Shown: positions 11,301 through 23,493 of the stretch, piece by piece
How positions within the stretch are numbered: the stretch's first letter is position 1
Layout of the letters: the number at the start of each line of letters is the position of its first letter
DNA from: Podospora pseudoanserina
Lineage: Eukaryota > Ascomycota > Sordariomycetes > Sordariales > Podosporaceae
DNA: 64,000 nucleotides
Assembly: GCF_035222485.1 (NCBI RefSeq)
Contig: NC_085920.1
Coordinates: 1,240,001-1,304,000, forward strand
Direction: 5' to 3'
The notes under the pieces: generated by a model
Database searches by the model: none
Seen by the model: the letters and a program-made list of their open reading frames with translations, nothing else
What the model was told of the DNA's origin: nothing
Program-made: the position numbers and the translations under genes

Positions 11301-14300
11301 ACTCGAAGAATCCGCATGATAACCCCCTGCCTGAGAACTATTGATTTTGGGGCCCTCAGATCTATCTACTATCAGTGTGCGACTCGACCAGTTGAGATAA
11401 GGTTTCGAAAATCAGGAAAGATGGAACTCTCGCCCACCGCGCTTAAGCAGAGCCGCCATTGGCTGCAGAGGCGACTTTATGCAGCCATCGCCACCAACAG
11501 CCACTGGTTAACGCGCCCACATTGTGGGAAAATGCGGGGAGAGGGCGAGGTTAGTATGGAAGGCATGGGGTCCTTCAAGGGCTTCCCAGAGACTGAGATA
11601 TACGAAAAACGAAAAACGAGATACACCTGGTCCTGAGATGATGTTCCACGCCGAAATCCATCGGGGCCTTCAGCTTGACCATGTTGTCATGACATGGCAT
11701 TGCGCTAATGCTGGGCGTTGTCCCCGTCCCGCAACTAGCTCTGTCATTTCGCCAATCAAGCCTTCCACTACAGGGTCCTCGACAGATAGACTTTCTACTT
11801 TTGGCTGTCACCCACCCCGGCAGATGCCCCATCACAGTCATGAAATGAAGCCATTATCTGACCCTGCTGGCAGTGCAATACAACTCAGCTTGTCTAAAAC
11901 TTGACAGTCTCTTCTCTTATCGAGAAACCCGTGACGCGTCCTTCTCACGGAAACCCAGTGCCTGTCCAGCTTCGAGAAAGTAACGGGTCCCGTTCGGGAC
12001 AAGCTTGGGCCGCAGAGTTGCAGTTGATGTGAGAACTCTGCAGGCAAGCGCCCTCGCAGCATTGCTGGGAGCGAATCTTTGCTCCCATTGGTCACCGACG
12101 GGCTGTCAACTGCAGCGGACCACACCACGAGTTCATTATGGAGGAGCAGACGACCGCACGCCTGTTCCAGGTTTCAGTCTCGGCCCTGAAATCCGAAGTT
12201 CCGGTCCCGGGCCTAAGGGACCGAGAACTCTCCGCCGTATCCCGCCATCAGCATTTTGCCCGGTTTTCATCCCTGGCCATGCCACCGTGTGCTTGGCTTT
12301 CCATTTCGTCAGCTGTGCTGCATGCTGGCCGCCGGACACACTTGATGAAATGTAGGTAACGCAAGAATCACCAACAAACTTTGTCAAGTACCGTCCCGCC
12401 CCGTGTGAAGCCGCCTCCACGGACCCGGTGCTTTGGAACGATGCAATAAGGATCACAACAGCTTGCAACGGATGCGGCCATGTCACTCGGAGAGCGAGTC
12501 GTCTATCGTCTTCTTGCGCCCGGCTGTGGTCATAAATTGACCCCACGTACCTTGGCAGCAGGAGTAGAAAACCCCCAATAGTTATCGGCCGAGGAAGGGA
12601 TGGTGGAAGATGACATACCCACTGGCTTCGCGTCGGCCCGTCTTTGGTGCTCTTGTCAGAATCGATGTATCAATGCGACATGGGGCCCATGAACAAAGAT
12701 TATCACCACGACCAAGTTGTTGATCCACACAACTGTTGGATAGGCCTATCGTGTCCAGTGCTTCGGACCCAGATGCAGATGGGGAAACCAGGGTTGACAT
12801 CCGGCCTCCTCATGGACTGCGACTGGATACAGCTTGCCCATCGAGTTGATCTCCACACCGCCGCCCTTATCTGCTACCCCTCAGTTCGAATATTTGTCGC
12901 CTCGGGACATCACCATCCGTCAAGCACGGCCGTGTCGCTGACGGTGGCTGTTCGATTTTACCAAGTTGAAGGATGGCCCTGTTGCACAACATTGGGAATA
13001 GAGACCCAGCAGAAGCGAAGGCGCGTCACAGAGTGCTGTGGACGAAAGATGGCGAGCTCCTACCCGCAGTCGTGTAACGAAAGCTAGGTCCTCTTCGTCA
13101 TAGAGAGCGCTGCTCCGCGGTTCAAGATAAGCTTGTGCGACAAGGCTTGCTTGTGCAACTGTCATTCCACGTAACACACACACCCGGCTATCGAAAAGCC
13201 CTCAAGCCTTCTCGGGAGGATATTGAAGATCGGAATTGAGAAGATCAACCGCGTGTTGCGGTGACTCTAACATTTACAATTAGCCGGCCATGATTCAGTA
13301 CATACACTGACCATGCAGCCAGTTGCTCACGTCCTATCAGCCACCGAGGCTGAGGCCAGCGAGGGTTAGTATGAGTATCATGCAGCCCTATCAAACCGGA
13401 TCCATAGAAAAGCTACAAATCTACAAAAAGTGGTCTTATTCACGCCGACTGATACCAGGCGGCAACCCAACATATTGAAGCGTCGTCGTCGCCACCCGTA
13501 TGCTTGTTCAAGATGAGGTGGAGCTGAGTGGTATCGATATTTGAAATATGGCTATGGTCTTACGAAAACAGCAGTCCACTTTGCCGAATCATTTGTCAGC
13601 CCCGCCAATCTTCAGCGTCTGAGTCCTCTATTCCTATTGGCCAGCCCGTCCAAGAATTGAACTTCCTTCTACAGAAGAAGGTCTGTGATTGGTCGGTTTC
13701 TCTCAGAGCAGCCCATGAACACCAAAGCTGGTTCACGTACTGGAACATGTGCGGTTCTCGTCCGGCTGTGATGCTTACCAGCGAGCTTTCAACCAGAAGC
13801 ATGTCACTGTACTTGGCGGGCCCACTACACAGCCTTTATTCTCACCTCTCACTCACAATCATGCCCCAATCTCTGTGACCTGTCGAATTTGCAGGGTCTC
13901 TCTTCGTCCCCGCTTGGTTCTCGGTTCTCTTTTCCTGACTTCCCAAGTCCAAGGTGTCGGACGAAGGAGGATTAAGCATGATCATTTTCGTTCTAATCAC
14001 CTACACTGCTGGAAAAGAAACCTGCGGCGCTGTTTCTTTGACCATCATATGGGCGAGATGTTGAGCACAAGGGAAATCAGACCAAGAGATTGTTCATTGG
14101 AATCAAGAATCCCTTTGACTTCTTCACAATCCCCTCATTCTCTATGAAGAAACTATTTACATTCCCAGACACATACTGGAAATTACCGGCGGCGTAGTTG
14201 AACAGCGAGTGTTGTCGACCCTTCCCCCCCAGAAGCTGAAAGGCGGCACCGGGGTCAAGGACCGGAGATGGTCGGCGATGGGTTTGATCCTCACTGGGGT

Positions 14301-17300
14301 GGTGGAAGGCCCTCCCGCCGAGGCGGAAACCAGACCATTCACTCGACTCGCCTCAATGCTCGGTGGCGCAACCCTAATCTTCCGCTCATCGATCATCAGA
14401 ACCCCCCTGGTGTCTCTGTTTTTGTGGCTAGACGTCGCGAGTCCCGAGGAGAGCCTGCCATTGCTTGGTAACCTCGGAGAGAGCCTCACAGGCAGGAGGC
14501 TAGCACCTGGTCATGTTTAACAAGCCACAGTTGGTTTGGAGTCAATTCGATTGCCGCGAATAGACATTCGTCTACTGCTTTGGAATCGTGCTGGCGGCCG
14601 CGCCTTATGAGAGGGTTCCGTCCCTATTCCACTGCTGCTGCCCTATCAGATGGGCACAAGCACTTCGGTAGACGCCCTGCAAGGCAGGTGGGTTCTCGGG
14701 CAGACATGGGGGCCGGAAGCATCACCATCTTCTCAGGGTTTTTCTTTTCGCCTTGGTGCGGTCATTTGCTCCGGAGCCGGTTCCCTCCAACGTGGAACAA
14801 CCAATTCGCGCTGCAGAGGGCCCCTGCTGCCTGTCTTGCCGTGTGCTATACGGAGACAGAAAGCAGGACGATTGGATCACATTGCAGATGCAGTCATCAA
14901 CAATTCAGAAGAAAGGGCATAGTCACCAGAGGACGCGTATGTAATCGTGGTAGTCCCAAGTCGCGGTGTAGGGGTGGGAGCGGAGAGCGTGACATCTTCG
15001 GGAGGCTGGAGCCTTTCCCGTCACTGCGGATACATGCGGAGGTGTTATCATTCTCTGGTCTGTCCACGTTCCGTCATGTCTGCGGCCTTCGGGCGGACAT
15101 ATCCAGAATGAACCGCCAGTGCCTGAGGAGCCTAAATCCTTCGAATATCAGCACGGGGCTGTAGTTGTCCTTGTGAGACCATACCTAATTCTGGAGGCCC
15201 CGATGTATCTGCATGTCTCTCCACCATTGATCAAGCTGCTTGGGGGCCTGAATAGTGGTTGTCGTCCATGGTGTTCTTCTCGGTGTATATTGAGTGTCCT
15301 ATGAGACTTCTTGATGTGCATTACGGTCCCAATTTCCCCCTTTTAGCATCACCGTTGTCACGGCCAGCATCAATATCAACTCAACGCAGGCCCCTCTGCA
15401 TCTATCATGCCGCCGTCCCAGTCGATACACACATAACCTATCTGGGATGTAACACCGGGCCGGTTGTGGCCTCATGGCATCTTTCTTGGTTCCCTGACTC
15501 GCGGGCGATCGTCGAGGAAAGGGCCATCCAGCTCTATCCGCAGTTTACCCGTCAAGATCAAGATGAAACTCGGCTACCGACTTGCTTCCTTGATCGTCCC
15601 TAGAGCTAGTCCATTCGCACTGTTCTCTCAGCGTGGACGGCCGGTTGATTCTGCAGCTTCACTCCGTCCAAACATCAAATAGCAAGCAAGAAACAGGTCA
15701 AGCCAGATAAAACCAAGATTTAACGCCACGTTGTCGTCAACAGATGGATGATTAGAGTCATGTGGTGGGGGCGTTGGAGAAGATGCTGTTGGTTCTCTGC
15801 CCGCTTTCATTTTCGGATAGAAAAACAAGCGCCCACTCCACACCCTTCTGCTCCCAACAGGCGCACCCCTCCCCGCCGAAGGAAACAAGGATCTCACTCG
15901 TCCCATGCGGCCCCGTTCGATGGGGAATGAGCAGACTAAGCACCTTGATCCCCTGACTGCAGAAACTTAAGCGCGCCTAACAAGCTAAACAAGCATGTCT
16001 CCTGCATTAGAGCAGCCACAAGCCGCGGCAAGGGAAGGTCACATTACCAGTTACTTGACTGTACCTTATCCGGAGGCACGTACAGCAGAGAAAACCTGGG
16101 GGCCGGGGAATCTGACCTGTCGTGTGGGAGTGAGGGTCTGGGGAAAGACGGAGGTTCGGCGGAACTGTGAGCTGGGTGATTGGGAAGCAGCAACTGCCGC
16201 CTTTTGGACCAGACTTCCAGGCGACAATCAGGGGACTCATCATCGACAGGCAAGCAGCTCACTACTGAACTGAGGCTGCCAAAGGGAGGGTACCTATCCG
16301 CACACAACACAAGTTCGTCACAGCGATTATCAGGCAACCTCAACAACCACTTCGAATACTCACCATTCCCTTCCGGAGAGTTTTCCGCCTGACCGGTCGG
16401 GCTCGGGTCTATGATAGGAGGAGTCGGAAGGATAGACAGCGCCGGTAGGATCATTTACCTCGCCTGTTGTACCAGACTCTGAAGTAGCTTGGTGGTAACG
16501 TCACGCGTGACCACTCAGTCATTGAACCCTTACAAAGCAGCCGTATCATTGATACCATACCGTAATTACGACCACTCACCGGTCTGGCCCCTTAAATCCG
16601 GCCAGCCATGGTCCATCGAAATACGACTGACAGCATCGCATAGTAGAGGATCAGCTGATCAGATGATCTTCATCATGTCGACCACAAAGCAACACCCGGA
16701 CTGGCTACAGATCGAGCTTATTACACTTCACTTTCAGACTGCTTGTGAAGGCAAGCATGCTGTCAAAGTCCACACAGTATGAACATTGTTCAACCGCAAA
16801 TCTCACTATCGAGGAGCTACTAGGTATGCTACAACCTAGGACGAAAACCGACATATCCTTCGAAGCAAGCCGAGACGAGTCGAGAGCGGGCTTTTTCTGC
16901 GGCCGCCTTCGACCATCCACAGGTTATGTTTCAGCCCTAGGAGTTACCGAACGGGCATGGCGTTGTCCCCTATCTGCAGCAAGTTTGTCATCATGTGAGT
17001 GGTTGACGGGGAATAAAGCGGTGATGATGAACAACTGGTGGTATCGGCACCCGCGGGTGACCGTTGAGCTGCCTCTCCAGCAAGTCAATGATGTGACCGG
17101 CGCCCAACAACTACTACACTTTTTACTCTGTTGCAAAAACTGTAGCTTCCAACATCATCCACTCTCGAGTCTCGAATATACGATTCGACGAACCATCGCA
17201 GCTCGATAGTGCTTACCTACAAGAGTTAAACAGACATGGGTATACGTACTCTTCCCTCTTGTCAGACTAACAAAATGGAACTGTGCATATCTACGGTAAC

Positions 17301-19961
17301 CTCATGGTACGACAATGGAGAGGCATGAACTCACCCCTTTGATATTCAATCCTTCAAAAAAACAAACGGGGAACTTTTCGAGGGTTATCTCCCTTTTCGA
17401 GTTCATTAGCTTCTCCCCTGTTCCTGTCTATGGGGTAGACTGATGATACCTTACACTAACCGCCTCGCCAACAACAACGCCCTCACATATCCCGCTCACA
17501 GGGTAGCTAGCTGCCGCTGTATTATTCGCTGATCGGTCCTTTTGTTCCTGACACTTTTGTTATTTACACACTTAAGCCCATTCCGGTAGTATAGTATGAT
17601 ATGACTGCACAGGGGACAGGGTAATGCAGGGCTAGTGGGTAAGGTACACGTATACCCATGTCCAATAGCGACCCTCAAAATCACATTTGTTGATGTCTGC
17701 CGGGCTACCTAGCGATAAAAGCACCTTACATACATGAAGCATGTGGACATCAACAACATCAACTGCCTCTTCGTGCCGTGAGCCGGCGGTAAGACCAAAC
17801 GAAAATGCATGCAACGTGGGGTCGCCAGACAACAACAACAACAATTTCCAGAGACAATTTTCGTGTTCTAGAAGCGGCACGGGAGAGAGAACACACAAGA
17901 AAACGCCTGCGAGGGTGTGGCGTAGCACTTTTTCTCTCTTCCTCCCTCTCCCCTTTCACCACCGCTCACTTACACTACATATGCGCACTAAAACAGTTTT
18001 AGCTCTAGCTCTCGATAACCGCCCGGCGGCACCCCCAGCGCCGCCGCAACGGTCATTGCCGAAAGAGAGGAGGTTCTTTTTTCTCACCCACGCAAAATAC
18101 CTAGTGCTGGCATTGTACCTGCTTGCTTTAACCCCAAAAGCAGATCGACCAGTTAGATTTCTTGCTCTGAAAAGAGATATATTCCATCAGAGGTTAACGT
18201 CCTGTCTTGGCGCTTAAACACAGCAGCGTTGTCATTGCAGCATCTTGGGGGTTGATTGCCTACCTTACCTGACCATCGAATCGTAAATATGAACGAAAAA
18301 AAAAAGACAAGACTTTTGTGGCTGAGAACCCTACATATCCCCATCATCATCTTGGGGGCGGCACGCCATACAAACACAAGATCTCTACATGATGAAAAGG
18401 TGACGACGGCTTGGAGCGCACAAGGCTTGATTCCATTCGAAACAGGTATGATATCCTGTTACCCGGGAATAAACAAACACATTCACAATAAGCTAGCTCA
18501 TCCCCCCCCCCCCAACGTCTGCCATGCGCCCTCCCGTCTCTTGTTAGCTCAAGTAGCTCACAGGTCTTCACCGCGGTGGGTTACCAACCTTGTTAGTTCA
18601 CCCTTCCAGAATCCTCCCTATCTTGGGTTTGGGGCGGCGGCGAGGTCGCCACGCGAGAAGCGGCGCTGTTGAGACACTTGAGCGGAGACATGGGATGAAC
18701 AACAAGGGCAGGCAGGCGGGCGGTGGTTGTTGGCGGTCTTGTCCGTCCATTCTGTCTGGTTAAAGTGTACGAAGCTTGAATTGCGCGGCCTGGCGCAGTG
18801 AGGTAGGTGGTGGTGGTGGTGGCCTGTATCATGAGGCAGATTTTCAGGGATGCAAATTTACCTTACCGAGAGGCCAGTGTGTGGCTGTGTGTGTGTTCAT
18901 GATAACTACCTTACCACCGCCTGCCGAGATGGATCAATCTACGTTATCGGGTAGCAAGCAATTACGAGCGTGGTTCAGCCCCTCAGAGATAGCAACAAAC
19001 CACTCTCAAGTCTGAAAAGGGAAACAAGAAGCAAAAGAGGATCAAAATAGTGAAATTGACTTGTTGTGATCCAATCATGCAATCTTTCCTCATCAAAGCA
19101 AACTGATAAGAATGGAAAGAAGGGAGGGAATGGGCAGTGAACGTTTCGTATTAAAAAGAAAAATAATAGAAGAGCAGGCGATCTAAAATGAGATTGGTAG
19201 GGGAACGGCAGTTTTAGAAGTATGCCTCCAAGCCACCTCCGCCAATCCTTCGACTTCCCCCTGAGACAAGATCTGGGGAAGAAAGGGGCTGGAGGTATCA
19301 CTGCTATCCAGTCATGGAGAACTGAGACACGACCGAACCGAGAGCTGAGTCTCAGGCGGGAGCGGCCCTGCTGTGACACATGAGGCTGTCTGGCATGTGC
19401 TTGAACGAGACCTGGAAACCTGGAAAGGTGCTCCTAGAATGGGCTCTTGAATACAGTCACATAAGCCTTGCTCGCAACAAACACACCGGCGGTCTTGCTA
19501 TGAGTAGGTGCTGTATCATTCTTCTCGTGCTCCGCTTGTGCAACTGGCTCTGATATGATGAATTCGCGCCAATCCTTCTCGCTTCGAACAACCCTCTACA
19601 GGTTACTCCTTTCCGTCTTTCAAACTTGAACTGGTGCTTTTCTTTTCCGACCATAACCAAAACCCAATGTTATAACATTACCTGCCTGACCACCTGACCA
19701 GATCCCAACCAGAAAATTACCCATTTCATTACTATGTGCGCCAAAATATAGTGGTGGGGTATTTCATAAAAAATAATAACCACAGAAACGCAAAGGTTTT
19801 GAAAAGAAAACAAAAAAACATATACTTCGTTCAAAGAAACAATCTGCCCAAAAAAGATGCCAAAAGTGACGGCAAAACCAACCATGCTGTGCGCTTGCTT
19901 TCGCAAGCTAAGTATTTCTTACAACAACTGACGATGTGTCGGTCTTCCCATGAGCGGCACA
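8394..19961. other. 11.6-kb gene desert upstream of the 6.4-8.4 kb regulator
   Basis: No open frame here has a recognisable domain, sustained codon bias or a plausible exon chain; the longest are under 200 codons with random-looking composition. The proximal ~600 bp belongs to the promoter and leader of the regulator at 6407-8393. The rest separates two transcription-factor genes. Long upstream regions are known around fungal developmental and nutritional regulators, so enhancers, a long leader or non-coding RNAs are possible. I see no transposon coding sequence. Confidence 0.6.
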
Positions 19962-22563
19962 CTAATTAGCATCGATGGGAGGGACAAAAGTGTAGTTGAA
20001 GTCGATCAAACCGTCCAGCATCCAGTGCTGGGGATCCCAGACATCATAGGTGGTGGTGGCGTTGCCATAGGGCAAACCGTCCAGCATGGCACCGCCACCA
20101 CCGAGGGCGGAACCGCCTGCGCTGGGCGTGAGGGCGCCGTTCGACGTTGCGATTCCCAAGTTTGCGGGGATGCTGTGCGGTGGAGGAGCTAAAGTGGTGT
20201 CGAGATGAGTCGAAGAGGCTGATGATTCATTAGCTGAATCAGGATGCGTAGGCTGCTTGAGAGCTACCAAGGACATTTAGCTTGGAGTGATTCGGTAGGG
20301 GAGGGAGGAAAAGAAAGAGCAGGCAAAAGAAAAGAATCAAAACTTACCATCGAGCGTACCCCGACCTCTTGCTTGGTACTCTTCTCGCCAATGCCAAATC
20401 GAGTCAAATACCAAGCTCATACTATGGCGGCACCGGACTTTTAGCTGCAAGCTGTCGTCGATCTCTGGGTTATCGTTGGCCTGGAATGAGGGGCTGATGG
20501 CGTCGATACGAGCGCCGTTCCAGATCTGCACCATCAGTTCAGCTAACCGCCAGTTCAAGTCGTTTTGAATCACGCTGGTGGTTCTGATGGCTCGAATGGC
20601 GCCGTGGAACAGGTTTCTGCCCCGCTCAAAGTCGATCTGTTTAGCGAAGAAGGATCGCATAAGTTTGAGCAAAGCGAACCCGGCTGCGACCAGCATTTGC
20701 TGAATGTAGTTGGTAGCATACTGAAGGAAATAGGAGTCGCGGACTTGGTACTGATACTCTTGAGGACATTGCGACTGCGATTGCGAATCGCCCTCCAGAA
20801 TGTAGTCAAGATAGCTGGTGGTGGCCCGCCAAAGAGCCATCAGGTCGTCCAGGTACGCGGGTGTTTTACTGGAGTCAAAGAAACCAGCCAGGCGGAGATG
20901 AAGACCTGCTGCCCGCAAGTGAAGATTAATGATGGGTGAGAGGTTCTGTGACAGAATGGAAGCTTGGAGCTCGTTGAACTCGCGACGATACACACGCATC
21001 AACATGGCGCGGTGTTCGTCGCCCGCGACACCTCTGGGGTCGCTGGCATTGCTATACATCTCTTTGGATACCTTGTCGCAGAAGCGTTCTATTTGCAGCC
21101 TTGCCTCCAGCTCGGGCCCCAAAGAGAAAAGTCCTGATTCGCCGCCGCGAACAGCCAACGTCCAGTCGTACAGCGTCGAAGCCGGCTGACCATACCCTGT
21201 ACCAATCGTCTGTGCAACAATATTGCACACTGCCCAAGTCTTGATACGGTCGTGCAGGCCATCATTGTTGAGTTCGACGGCGACTCGAGAAAAGTCGTTG
21301 ATGTGGTTGGGCCGGTGCAGTCCGATGCCGGTGGCAATCTTCATCAGCACCCCGCAAAGGATGTGCGTGGGGTCGGATGATGTAGTGCTGGTAGGCAACG
21401 GCCATGTGCAGAGCAGACATAACGCCTTGACAACGTAGTAGCTCTGTGGAACCTCTCCGATGGTTGTCCAGAGATATCTTGTCAGGGGACCCGAGAGTTT
21501 AGTGAGGATGGTGGGATCGGGCAGAAACCTCCTGCTCGCAACCGCAACGATGGACCAATACAGTAACGGGTGCTGTTGATAGTATTGGTCTGGTGTCTGG
21601 TTTGGATTCAGAAATGGTAAGAATGGATGATAGCAGTTGAAGAACTGGCTGAACAGCAGACTTTCATGTTCTTCTGTGATTCGAAAGTCGTCAAGCTCGC
21701 GGGCAATGCGAGGTATCGTATAGGAGCCGCCCCGTTTGAGATGGAGCAAGGATGACACAGCTTCGTCAGAACCCATCAGGGACGGATTGCGGGTATGCGT
21801 ATACTGGCTGGCGACGACGGGGGACTGCAGCTGCGAGTGGATAGCCTCATCATCTTCCTCAACCGTAAAGCCCTGGGCCTTGGCCGCCTGCACGGCACGA
21901 CGTAGCTTGTCGATCTCCTTCTCCATCTCGGCATGCTTCGACCTTTTGCCAATGCGTTTGAAGTTGGACTCGATCTTGCACTCGAGTTTGAGGCGGTTGC
22001 ACCTGGAGCAGCCTTGAAAGGGATCCTGGACGACATCGCAGCGCAGCTGGAGGGGGGAGAATGCGGATACAGAGGTTAGTCGAGAACGAACAGCAGACTA
22101 CTACTAGACACAAAACGCCAAACAGATGACGGGAGGGTGCGCTCCGGAGACCGGGCCGGAGAACGGAGACGGCCGGCCGGCAGCCAGAGTATAATTTAGG
22201 GGCATATAGACAAGTGGACTCGGGGCCAGACTCGGCACCGGGTCCGGGTTGACGGTTGGATGTGGATGGGATGATGACTCAAAAGACCCTGGGCCTGGGG
22301 ATGAAAAGTAAGCGAGATGCTGTTCTCACCTTTTGCTGGCGGCACTCATTACAGGCACGTTTGACACCGGGTAGGCGGCGGCCCTTGGCCTCGGGGGAGG
22401 CATCACCACGCTCGGTGACATGGTGGTCGTCGTCTTGGTCGTCGTGGTCGTTGTCCAGCAGACTAGCCGGGCTGCTGTCGATGATGCTCCGTTTCCGCTT
22501 GTGAGGACCAGCGCCGTTCGCGCCATGGCTCCGCATGCCAGCCGCAAACTCGGGGCTTTCCAT
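19962..22563 (-). CDS. Zn2Cys6 fungal transcription factor with MHR domain
   Basis: Three exons: 22563..22330, 22046..20348 and a last exon to 19962. The 283-bp first intron (donor GTGAGA, acceptor CCAG) interrupts the zinc cluster just after CRQQK. Spliced, the cluster reads Cys-x2-Cys-x6-Cys-x9-Cys-x2-Cys-x6-Cys at about residues 70-100, followed by basic KRIGKRSKHAEME and a short coiled coil. The middle holds a fungal MHR region (FFNCYHPFLPFL, then GIGLHRP). The last intron (donor GTAAGT at 20347) has two phase-compatible acceptors, giving exon 3 from 20263 (744 aa) or 20233 (734 aa). The tail is Gly/Ala/Asp-rich and probably activating. The CxxCRQQK cluster recalls the PrtT/War1-like group, but that assignment is uncertain, so no symbol is given. 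It binds DNA in the nucleus; its targets are unknown. Confidence 0.88.
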
Positions 22564-23451
22564 GCTGCCGGCAGATCAGGTCTGGTCGATGTCGGCCCAA
22601 TCCAACTTCACTTAAGGCGACCCAAGGCCTCGATAGCAAGTAGCAAGGCAGGCAGTGGTGTTCCGGGTGGTCTCGGGTGGTGGTGGGGGGGGGGGCCCAA
22701 TGTCGGTGTAATCAGGCGATCAGACGTGTGTGGGCTCGTGGACTCCCAATCGGCCGTGACGGAACGGGACGTATCCAGATAGGGTGATGGCCGCGGCAAG
22801 TAACAAGACTACGTATACGGGCAGACGGGTGGTCTAGGTGGTCCGGTCTCGCGCGATGCGATGTGCGAGTTCTGGAGGTGAAAAAGCCGATTTACGGAAG
22901 GCTGGTCAGTCTTTGGCCGCCAAACCTTTCCTTGTATGGGCGGGGGCTCAAAACGAGCGGGGGGAGCTTCAGCACAGATTTTCAAAAAGTGCGGGGATTG
23001 ATCTGAACATCTGATTGGCCGCCAGGTGGCCTCATCTCGACAACAGGATGACTCGGTTGCTCCCCTCCACGTGTGCAGCAATGGGCCCTGCATGTCGCCA
23101 TGTCAATCACTCCAAGAGTCGTTCTCGTTGTTGACATTTAATCTGTGGTGCGTATCACTGTCCATCTCAGACAACACACTCCTGGCACACGGCTACACAG
23201 AGAAACACAGCAGTCGTCAACGACATTGGTGGGACAAGAAGGCCATTGTGCCTCCACGCCGAGTCTTTGCCAAGGATCCCTCCTGCCATCAGGTCACTTG
23301 CCCAATCCAAGTCAATCCATGTTTTGGGTGGTGGTGATGTTGGGATAGGGTGGTTTGGTTCACAACCCTAACCCTTGATTGATATCAAGGTCTTCCGTCC
23401 ACCTTTTGTAACGCCACCTAGATTTACCTGCGGTGACAATAGAACATGGAC

Positions 23452-23493
<42 letters not shown>

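Noticed and set aside
14580-15164. 194-codon plus-strand frame in the desert
   Set aside because: No domain and no codon bias; it is within the length range expected by chance in GC-balanced DNA over 11 kb.
19962-22563. A secondary-metabolite gene cluster around the Zn2Cys6 factor
   Set aside because: No synthase, P450 or transporter gene is present nearby; the neighbours are empty DNA and a lone SDR 4.5 kb away.
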